A stretch of DNA of 36,268 nucleotides from Saprospiraceae bacterium (GTDB lineage Bacteria; Bacteroidota; Bacteroidia; Chitinophagales; Saprospiraceae): the NCBI GenBank assembly GCA_028284395.1, contig JANQRV010000369.1, positions 1-36,268 of the forward strand, given 5' to 3'. The notes beneath the pieces were generated by a model. It had not been told where the DNA came from, searched no databases, and worked only from the letters and a program-made list of their open reading frames with translations. Each line of letters starts with the position of its first letter. Position 1 is the first letter of the stretch. This document shows, one piece after another, positions 17,415 through 23,545 of this stretch. Position numbers and translations under genes: made by a program.

Positions 17415-17441
17415 TGTTCAATAATGAACATTTGGTGTTCA
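17415..17441. promoter_or_regulatory. Candidate operator with three TGAACA/TGTTCA half-sites
   Basis: TGTTCA (17415-17420), TGAACA (17425-17430) and TGTTCA (17436-17441) form a perfect palindrome TGTTCA-N4-TGAACA plus a third half-site 5 bp away. It is about 125-150 bp upstream of the permease start. The half-site spacing of 10-11 bp puts all sites on one helix face, as expected for cooperative binding of a dimeric repressor. Confidence 0.4.
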
Positions 17442-17481
17442 GAATCGCGCTCTTTCTAACTTTTCAGGGAGGTCCTAAAAG

Positions 17482-17526
17482 CAATGATCTTCATCATTGG
17501 GAAAAGGAGAAGGGCAGAATTGCCCT
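17482..17526 (-). terminator. Terminator region of the APCDD1-like/SnoaL/membrane-protein operon
   Basis: Downstream of the stop at 17556, the minus strand has the stem AGGGCA-ATTC-TGCCCT (17511-17526) followed by the pyrimidine run TCTCCTTTTC, a good intrinsic terminator. A second stem, CAATGAT-loop-ATCATTG (17482-17499), lies just beyond. Confidence 0.55.
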
Positions 17527-17555
17527 CCCCCAATCATTGGTATGGATTTATCTTA

Positions 17556-17975
17556 TCAATGGTTATTCTTCCTGTACCGGAATAGGAACCAAATGGAGAT
17601 TAAGTTTGGCAAAAGGAACATCACAAAAGATTGTAGTACACCCGTGGCATCAGTAATAATACCGGTTTGCAATCCGGCTATCAAATCCAGGGTGTCCATG
17701 CTTAACCTGGTCAGCAAGGCAGTCAGGATTGAACTAAAGGTGCGAAAGATCCAGATTCCTGTAGTTAGGGCCACTGCGAGAGCGATGTATCTGCCCGCTG
17801 AGTTCAACATGATGAAATCACTTGCCCCGCCGGTTTCAATTCCGAAAGCTTCCATCATGCCGTGGCCATCGAAGAAACTGTATAAACTAAAAGAAACGGT
17901 CCATAAGGTCAGGTAGGCGGGTAATAGGTACCACCACGTTGGTAAACTAAAAACTGAATCGGATTTGGTTTGCAT
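17556..17975 (-). CDS. Small integral membrane protein, function unknown (DUF4345-like in appearance)
   Basis: A protein of 139 residues from the ATG at 17975, which has an A-rich leader; the ATG at 18005 would give 149. Four hydrophobic segments are visible: YLLPAYLTLWTVSFSLYSFF near the N-terminus, then AGRYIALAVALTTGIWIF, a weaker segment around the LIAGLQTGIITDA stretch, and VLQSFVMFLLPNLISIWFLF. It ends with the basic tail RYRKNNH. The spacing (signal-like first helix, then GRYIALAVAL) resembles small DUF4345-type four-helix proteins, but I cannot assign a function. It is the last gene of the probable operon starting at 19569 and is followed by a terminator. Confidence 0.65.
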   Translation of the reverse strand: MQTKSDSVFSLPTWWYLLPAYLTLWTVSFSLYSFFDGHGMMEAFGIETGGASDFIMLNSAGRYIALAVALTTGIWIFRTFSSILTALLTRLSMDTLDLIAGLQTGIITDATGVLQSFVMFLLPNLISIWFLFRYRKNNH

Positions 17976-18059
17976 ATCTTTATTGTGTTTTACGACGGTG
18001 CCCATTGACAGTATAGGGGAGTAGACTCCTTAATTTGGTCAAGAAACTGTGTCTGAACT

Positions 18060-18839
18060 TTAGAAATGTGGATGTGAATTGGCAATTTCTTCCAATGGTG
18101 TCATTGGTTGTTCTACAGTCCAATGTTCAGCGATTTTGAATTGGTGGTCCAGTCTGAACCAATCGAAAACCACTCGTTCATGACTTCCGAAGTAATGAGA
18201 GTGAGCCATTACCAGGTCTCCCGAAGCCAACAACATTTTGTTGTCGTGTAGCATCCGGCCGCCATTTTTTTGTTCGATGTGGTCGCGCAAAACCGCTTTG
18301 CCCGAAAGGGCTCCTTCCGTCTCATGATGATACAGATAATCTTCCGCGACCAAGTCATCGATCAAGTCCAATCGACCTCGATTTAGGACGTGATCCATAA
18401 ATCGGCGGGCCGTTTGTTTGTTGGCCTTGCGTGTTGCGGGTGTGACCTCCATTTCCCCGTTGCCGCCTCCTTCGGTGGCGTTGTTAACCTGTTCTTCTGG
18501 CATGGGTGCTAAAGCGTCCCAGTGTTCTTGAATTTTTCCATTCTCAATGCGCCATGCGTCTACACAAAGTAGCGGATGGTCTCCCAATGGATTGGGTGCC
18601 GTATAATAGCCGTGATAAACCATCATGTCGCCATCGGCAATCCAGCGAACCGGCCGGTAGCCGAAGTCGAATTGGAGCATTTCTTTAACGTGCTCCAGAC
18701 CGTCTTTGGCCCAGGGGTTGTGTTGGATGAAATCCTCTGCAAAAGAGGCTTCCACCGTAGCTTCGTTTTTATTTTTGAGAATGGCTCCCATACCATTCCA
18801 AACCAGCTGAATGTTTTGTTTTTCTTGATTGCTTAGCAT
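18060..18839 (-). CDS. Tandem SnoaL-like (NTF2-fold) domain protein
   Basis: A 259-residue cytosolic protein made of two SnoaL-type domains. The first (about 5-120) has FIQHNPWAKDGLEHVKEML and VDAWRIENGKIQEHWD. The second (about 135-245) has NRGRLDLIDDLVAEDYLYHH and FDWFRLDHQFKIAEHW. Both match predicted SnoaL-like aldol-condensation enzymes (COG4922 type); such domains bind small hydrophobic or polyketide-like molecules and many have no known reaction. Two copies in one chain suggest an internal pseudo-dimer. It is preceded by the APCDD1-like gene (46 bp gap) and followed by the membrane protein, on one strand, divergent from an HxlR regulator; this arrangement often accompanies detoxification of reactive compounds (inference). 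Confidence 0.85.
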   Translation of the reverse strand: MLSNQEKQNIQLVWNGMGAILKNKNEATVEASFAEDFIQHNPWAKDGLEHVKEMLQFDFGYRPVRWIADGDMMVYHGYYTAPNPLGDHPLLCVDAWRIENGKIQEHWDALAPMPEEQVNNATEGGGNGEMEVTPATRKANKQTARRFMDHVLNRGRLDLIDDLVAEDYLYHHETEGALSGKAVLRDHIEQKNGGRMLHDNKMLLASGDLVMAHSHYFGSHERVVFDWFRLDHQFKIAEHWTVEQPMTPLEEIANSHPHF

Positions 18840-18885
18840 TTCGATTTGAATTCTTTTTGGTTAAAATTTTATTGAATTGGCGCGC

Positions 18886-19569
18886 TCACAATACTTTTTC
18901 CAGAGGTATTTGCAGTTGGTGCGGTCGGTTTTCGGGTTTGTCGAACGGCGTACCATCTACGTGTTTGGCTCCCATAAACAATAGCCCGTTCTTAAAGTAA
19001 ATCAGGTCGTAGTCAGATACAATTTGCCCTTCAACGATTTTAAACATGGGAAAGGCCTTTCCCAGGATGTCCTTTTTCTTACTGACTTCGAATGGCGAAA
19101 GGCCTTCAGGTAAACCGGCATTCAACATTTGAGCGGCCTGTTCGTGCAATGGTGTTACACCAAAACCTTGATTCAATACATAATCGATTTTCCAGGCACC
19201 ATCCGCGATGGGGTGTTGTTCGCCCCATTTCAAGTTGCCTTTGAATTCAAATTCCATGAGTGGCAGCTTTCCGTAGTTGTCACCATAAAGTGTGATGGTG
19301 CCAATAAATTTGTCACCGGGTAAATACTTGAAATTTCTTCTTAAGTAAGTCGGTTGGACAACGCCGCTTCCGGTACGATCTTCGGTTGGACGTAGTTCAA
19401 CACTGATCGATGTCCATTCGCCCAAGGCATAGGCCTTTACTTCTTCCAGCGACTTGGGCTGAGTGAAACCTTGTCTTGCTGTTTTTTCCACTTCCTGTGC
19501 AGTAACGCTACAGGAATTCAGTGTGAGTAGCGAGGAGATGGATGCGATTAAAAAGAGTGATTTTCTCAT
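18886..19569 (-). CDS. Exported lipoprotein with APCDD1-like domain
   Basis: A 227-residue protein with a signal peptide and lipobox LNSC (Cys20), so probably a membrane-anchored periplasmic lipoprotein. The body resembles the APCDD1 domain: LGEWTSISVELRP near the start, LRRNFKYLPGDKF, then TLYGDNYGKLPLMEFEFKG, DGAWKIDYVLNQGFGVTPLHEQAAQMLN, and a late LIYFKNGLLFMGAKHVDGTPFDKPENRP. In animals this domain binds lipidated ligands; in bacteria it is uncharacterised. It is the first gene of the operon divergent from the HxlR regulator. The domain call is from recall of the family pattern, not a search, and a plain hypothetical lipoprotein is the alternative. Confidence 0.6.
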   Translation of the reverse strand: MRKSLFLIASISSLLTLNSCSVTAQEVEKTARQGFTQPKSLEEVKAYALGEWTSISVELRPTEDRTGSGVVQPTYLRRNFKYLPGDKFIGTITLYGDNYGKLPLMEFEFKGNLKWGEQHPIADGAWKIDYVLNQGFGVTPLHEQAAQMLNAGLPEGLSPFEVSKKKDILGKAFPMFKIVEGQIVSDYDLIYFKNGLLFMGAKHVDGTPFDKPENRPHQLQIPLEKVL

Positions 19570-19629
19570 TGATCCTATTTTGATTGATTTGATAGGTCAA
19601 AAATCTTACCTTTGTCAAAAAATAACAAG

Positions 19630-19702
19630 TAGTCATAATTAAATTATTTAGTCACATTTTATAGACTATAATTGAAAATCAGATTATTATAATTGTAATA
19701 AT
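19630..19702. promoter_or_regulatory. Divergent control region with HxlR operator candidates
   Basis: A near-perfect 20-bp palindrome ATTATTATAATTGTAATAAT (19683-19702, one mismatch) lies just upstream of the HxlR start. Closer to the lipoprotein gene are TAGTCATA (19630-19637) and TAGTCACA (19649-19656) in direct orientation 19 bp apart, and the inverted half TAGACTA (19662-19668). HxlR proteins bind short A+T-rich palindromes in such divergent regions and usually repress both genes. Confidence 0.4.
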
Positions 19703-19713
19703 TTATGTGATGG

Positions 19714-20040
19714 ATGAAAAAAAAATCTATTGAGGTCCATGAATGCCCGGTAACTTACACCATGAGTAAGATTGGGGGTAAGTGGAAACCGATCATTTTA
19801 TATTTGATCACCAAAGGCGGAAATCGGTTTGGTTTGCTTCAACGGGGCATTGGAGGAATTAGCAAACAGATGCTGACCAAGCAACTCCGGGAACTGGAGT
19901 CGGACGGCATACTGGATCGAAAGATCTACGCGGAAATACCTCCGAGAGTAGAATATTCACTGACGGAAGTGGGGGAGTCTTTGTTGCCGATTATAGAAAG
20001 AATGCGGAATTGGGGTGAACAGAACATGATCAAACCATAA
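19714..20040 (+). CDS. HxlR-family winged-helix transcriptional regulator
   Basis: A 108-residue regulator with the full family pattern: HECPVTYTMSKIGGKWKPIIL, FGLLQRGIGGISKQMLTKQLRELESDGILDRKIYAEIPPRVEYSLTEVGESLLPII. Cys11 is the conserved N-terminal cysteine that in characterised members senses quinones, aldehydes or oxidants. It acts as a homodimer, usually as a repressor that lets go of DNA on cysteine modification. It is divergent from the APCDD1-like/SnoaL/membrane-protein operon 144 bp away, its probable target. The ATG at 19714 opens into a run of lysine codons; an overlapping ATG at 19710 is in another frame. Confidence 0.93.
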   Translation: MKKKSIEVHECPVTYTMSKIGGKWKPIILYLITKGGNRFGLLQRGIGGISKQMLTKQLRELESDGILDRKIYAEIPPRVEYSLTEVGESLLPIIERMRNWGEQNMIKP

Positions 20041-20081
20041 TCATTCTAATAGAAGATCAGCTTTTCCAAGAAGACTGGTAG

Positions 20082-20630
20082 TCACGTGGATTTGATTTTA
20101 TTCAGGAAATCATCAAACTTGGTTTGGATCAAACCAGAGAAATTCTCCCTTGTGAATTTTGTTTTTTCAGACATCTGAAGGCTTGGCGCTTCATCTTCCG
20201 TGCGCACCAGTGAGGTAGAAAAGGCACAGGTAGTCTTAATAAGGGTGGAACCTACTTTCCGAGCTTTGGTCAAGACACCTTCGTAGCCATATTTCCCATC
20301 TTTTTCCGTTTCACTGGTCTCACAACTGACGGCAAAATGGATGGCTTTTTTAGCCCGTACACAGACTCTGAGTACGCTTCTTAGTGGTGCAATGAGCAGT
20401 CCACCCCAAATGGGGCCCAAAACAATGACCTCGTCATATGATGCGAGGTCCTCCTTTGTGATGCCACAGTCAACTCTGACTCGAAATATAGATAGGAAAA
20501 AAAGAAGTATCAATCCATTGATTGACGGAGTGATGCTCTTTATGTCGCAGTCCAAATCTTTTGCAAGTTTCTCAGCGATGAATTTACTGTTGCCGGTTTT
20601 TGAATAGTAGACTACCAGGTAGTTTTTCAT
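20082..20630 (-). CDS. Flavodoxin family protein
   Basis: A 182-residue soluble protein with the flavodoxin FMN phosphate loop YSKTGNS (residues about 9-15) after the first beta strand (KNYLVVYY). A second conserved stretch DEVIVLGPIWGGLLIAPLRSVL (about 66-88) includes the tryptophan that usually stacks on the flavin ring. Flavodoxins shuttle electrons or, as quinone reductases, give two-electron reduction. The insert GLILLFFLSIFRVRVD around residue 40-55 is unusually hydrophobic for a soluble flavodoxin and resembles variants with menaquinone- or protoporphyrinogen-type function. It is convergent with the HxlR gene (41 bp apart) and otherwise stands alone. Confidence 0.85.
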   Translation of the reverse strand: MKNYLVVYYSKTGNSKFIAEKLAKDLDCDIKSITPSINGLILLFFLSIFRVRVDCGITKEDLASYDEVIVLGPIWGGLLIAPLRSVLRVCVRAKKAIHFAVSCETSETEKDGKYGYEGVLTKARKVGSTLIKTTCAFSTSLVRTEDEAPSLQMSEKTKFTRENFSGLIQTKFDDFLNKIKST

Positions 20631-20760
20631 GATTTAGCCTTTAGTGTAATCTGCTCTTTTCTTTGTGATTTCCAAGCTAATCATTCATACCATCATTGTA
20701 GGTGATCATTGTCATTTGATCGCATGATGTATGGGGCCGATGATCTGTAAGTTCAATTAA

Positions 20761-21765
20761 TTAGTTGCGGTGGTAATCGCTGATCAAGGCTTTCGTAACA
20801 GCTGCCAGGCTAAGCTCTCCATTTAGGTAACCCGCAAGATGTTTTTGCAAATACGGAAAGGTTCGTTCGAAAACCCGGTTGCGGATCATGTAGAGTTCGT
20901 AATCCTCAAACCCTTGTTCCATCAGGAGTTGACGGGTCGTCACTCCTGAAAAATAGAATAAATAGGCATGCCAAAGTTGGCGCGGAGCGGCTTGACTTTG
21001 CTCGGAAGCGGCTTCCTTGATGGTCTTACTCACAAAGCCCGAGTTCGGCGTTATCAAGTGGTGACTGGCTTCGTGATAAAGGATTTCCAGCCAATTCCCC
21101 TGTGGCTCATTTCCCGTATGCATCACGATGTGGGTTGGATAAAGACTGGTATAAGGACGGTCTCGATTGCTGTTGATGTAAGACTTACCCACGATACAGA
21201 TGTCCACACGTATTTTTTCTGTTTGCCATGGTGCCCTGGTAAGCTGGGAAAGTCGAATTTTAGCCTTTTGCTCCGTCTTTAGAATCAAGTCCAAATTAGT
21301 TCGAAGAGTCTCGTGGATCTTTTCAGCGTGCATAGGCCAGAAATAGACTCTGTAGATGTCGCTTATTACCAGGAGTTGCTGCACATGCCCTTTGAATTCT
21401 ACGGGCACCTCCTCGATGTGGATGTGTCCCTGGTCCTGAGTGGTGATCCACTGTTTAAACTTGGACATGTAGTCGCTCGTTCGTAAGTCCTGGTCGGCCA
21501 GGTCGGTCTTGTAATAAACCAGGACCCGATCCAGCTGGGCACTGTCGAATGCCTTGAGGTCCGGCCAGTCCCTGCGCGCAAAGAGTTCATTTCCTTCCGC
21601 TTCATCGGACCTGGAGAAATGATGCAGAAAATGATGCATATTCAACCAGTAGTGGCTGTAAAAGCTAAAAACCTCGGTTTCTGTCAAATGACCGGATGGA
21701 GAGGATTGAGCCGCAGTGGTTTGAATTGTATAGCATATGGTGATCATGGACAAAAGTAATCTCAT
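20761..21765 (-). CDS. Secreted HEASH-motif zincin-like protein of unknown function
   Basis: The frame extends to a TTG, but the ATG at 21765 gives a clean signal peptide (MRLLLSMITICYTIQTTAAQ) and a 334-residue product. The only strong motif is LYHEASHHL, HExxH-type with His231, Glu232 and His235 as probable zinc ligands and catalytic base. Downstream PRQLWHAYLFYFSGVTTRQLL has a histidine in a conserved-looking setting that could be the third ligand. The middle (residues about 30-190) is helical and without familiar domains. A periplasmic metalloprotease or metallohydrolase is the best guess; no substrate can be proposed. It stands alone between flavodoxin and AraC genes. Confidence 0.8.
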   Translation of the reverse strand: MRLLLSMITICYTIQTTAAQSSPSGHLTETEVFSFYSHYWLNMHHFLHHFSRSDEAEGNELFARRDWPDLKAFDSAQLDRVLVYYKTDLADQDLRTSDYMSKFKQWITTQDQGHIHIEEVPVEFKGHVQQLLVISDIYRVYFWPMHAEKIHETLRTNLDLILKTEQKAKIRLSQLTRAPWQTEKIRVDICIVGKSYINSNRDRPYTSLYPTHIVMHTGNEPQGNWLEILYHEASHHLITPNSGFVSKTIKEAASEQSQAAPRQLWHAYLFYFSGVTTRQLLMEQGFEDYELYMIRNRVFERTFPYLQKHLAGYLNGELSLAAVTKALISDYHRN

Positions 21766-21870
21766 ATCTCTTTTTGCCGGCAAATTATTTATTTGGAAAA
21801 CTCATGTCTAGGAGAAATCGGAACAACTCGAATCAGAACCAACTCAACCCCAGACCAGTCCCAACTATTT

Positions 21871-22671
21871 TCATTCCATAGTTTGGGTAGGAGAAAGGCC
21901 AATGAACTCCTGATACTCCTCGATCATATGAGATTGGTCAAAATAACCGGAAGAAGCCGCTACCTGGGCCCAGGAACCCACCGGATCGTGCTGACGGTAA
22001 AGCAAACTGCTCGTGAAACGTTTGATTTTGAGCACCTTTTTGGGGGGCATTCCAAGTTGGGCCAGGCAGATTTTGCGCAAATACCGGTCGCTTACTCCCA
22101 ATGTGCGGGCTATTTTCCCAACTTGGGGTTGATCTCCGGCTCTCTCAATTTCGGCTAAAAATGCCGACAATAACCGGGGTTGTCCATGCACTGGTTGCTT
22201 AACCCGCTCCGATGCCGCTACCAGTGTTTCAAGCACACAGCGATCGTCTTGGCGGAGCAGACCTTCCTCCAATTTTGCTATGGTCCGATCGCCCAGGATG
22301 GCGGCAGCTTCTATGGATCGATCGGTTAACTCGTTCAAGGGCAGGCCAATCATCCGCCGGAGACTTTGTGGACGAAAGCGGCAAATAAAGGTTTTGCTTC
22401 TCCTTCTTCGGTTGAGGAAAACACTGCTGGTTCGCGGTCCGATCAACCGGTAGCGAATGCAGTTGTTTTCGCAAAGGTGAATGACGAGGTGGGCACACAA
22501 GTCCGGAAGGATGATAGCTGATGAAGAAATGTTGTTCTGATTACGTATGATCATCAAGTTCTCAATGCCGGTCTTTTCACCGTCCTTTACCGAGAAAACT
22601 CTACCCGGCAGAGATTGTTCCAGGTCGGTCGTCCAGAGCTCATGAAATGCTTTATTGTATCGATATTTCAT
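21871..22671 (-). CDS. AraC-family transcriptional regulator
   Basis: A 266-residue cytosolic regulator. The N-terminal part (about 1-160) has the FLNRRRRSKTFICRFRPQSLRRMIGLPLNELTDRS pattern of the DUF6597-like sensor domain common in Bacteroidota AraC proteins. The C-terminal part (about 165-260) is the double helix-turn-helix: VGKIARTLGVSDRYLRKICLAQLGMPPKKVLKIKR and WAQVAASSGYFDQSHMIEEYQEFIGLSPTQ. The inducer is unknown. It starts 10 bp after the TPR lipoprotein gene on the same strand, making it the last gene of the cyclase-TPR-AraC operon; it may autoregulate that operon (inference). Confidence 0.92.
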   Translation of the reverse strand: MKYRYNKAFHELWTTDLEQSLPGRVFSVKDGEKTGIENLMIIRNQNNISSSAIILPDLCAHLVIHLCENNCIRYRLIGPRTSSVFLNRRRRSKTFICRFRPQSLRRMIGLPLNELTDRSIEAAAILGDRTIAKLEEGLLRQDDRCVLETLVAASERVKQPVHGQPRLLSAFLAEIERAGDQPQVGKIARTLGVSDRYLRKICLAQLGMPPKKVLKIKRFTSSLLYRQHDPVGSWAQVAASSGYFDQSHMIEEYQEFIGLSPTQTME

Positions 22672-22681
22672 AACCCAACGA

Positions 22682-23509
22682 TTAAAACCCAGGGATTCCC
22701 ATATCTTGCATGATTGCCTTAAATCTCGGATGATCGGCCAGCGGTTTAAAGTTTTCTATTTGTGGTGTCCAGGGCAGATATTCAATTCTTTTCTCGTGAG
22801 CTTTTTCCAGCCAGTCGAGGGCCAAATCGGTCTCGCCCAAAACAGCATAGATCTCGGCAATTCCGAAGGGGTTACCCTTTTGGGGATCGTCGGCTAGTTC
22901 TGCCGCCGTAGTTCTAGCTGCTGTGCCATCACCCAGCTTGGCCTGCGCTACGCCAACACTGTAGGCAAGCGGAGGTCTTACCGCAGCTACCTGATTCAAA
23001 TAGGTCATAGCTTCTTCGCCATTTCCCTTTTCCGCCAGCAGCGAACCTTTAACGAATTGTGCTCCCGGCAATTCCGCATTCATTTCCAGCGCCTGATCGA
23101 CTAAATTCAAAGCCCGATCGTCTTCATTATTCCACCACAGCATCCAGGCAAGCCAGGTGCGCCAAACTGCATTGTTAGGTTGTAATGCTACGGCCTTTTC
23201 CATCTTTTTTATGGCTTCGTCCTGATCCCCGAGGATAGATTTTAGCCAACCGTACTGCATGTGTGCTTTGGCCAGATCGGGGTCAAGCTCCAATGCTTTT
23301 TGGAAGGCGGCTTCGGATGCTGCCCATTGGAATTGTCGGTTGTACAGGAGGGTGATGGCTGAGTCTGCCCAGACTATTGCCTGTTCTTTATCAGCCGGTG
23401 TCGAGACCTTTGCAGATGGTGGTGGGGCTTCTTTTTGAACTGGGCTTTCGCAAGAAAAGAAGATAATAAGTCCGCAAAAAAATACGAATGATGAGAGCAA
23501 TGACTTCAT
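22682..23509 (-). CDS. TPR-repeat lipoprotein
   Basis: A 275-residue protein with a signal peptide and lipobox FFSC (Cys20), then a proline-rich linker and tetratricopeptide repeats. Visible repeats include WAASEAAFQKALELDPDLAKAHMQYG, DEAIKKMEKAVALQPNNAVWRTW, DDRALNLVDQALEMNAELPGAQ and GNGEEAMTYLNQVAAVRP. The C-terminus has the motif TDLALDWLEKAHEKR with PLADHPRFKAIMQDMGIP. The same motif ends the adjacent cyclase. TPRs mediate protein contacts, so a periplasmic partner for the cyclase's extracytoplasmic half is plausible. The gene sits 36 bp after the cyclase gene and 10 bp before AraC in one operon. Confidence 0.88.
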   Translation of the reverse strand: MKSLLSSFVFFCGLIIFFSCESPVQKEAPPPSAKVSTPADKEQAIVWADSAITLLYNRQFQWAASEAAFQKALELDPDLAKAHMQYGWLKSILGDQDEAIKKMEKAVALQPNNAVWRTWLAWMLWWNNEDDRALNLVDQALEMNAELPGAQFVKGSLLAEKGNGEEAMTYLNQVAAVRPPLAYSVGVAQAKLGDGTAARTTAAELADDPQKGNPFGIAEIYAVLGETDLALDWLEKAHEKRIEYLPWTPQIENFKPLADHPRFKAIMQDMGIPGF

Positions 23510-23545
23510 GATATTTGGTTTTTATGCTGTATAGTACAATGTAAA

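Noticed and set aside
17290..17421. A 44-residue N-terminal extension of the permease from a TTG codon
   Set aside because: The ATG at 17289 begins exactly where homologous permeases begin, the extension reads through the half-site operator region, and its first codon is TTG.
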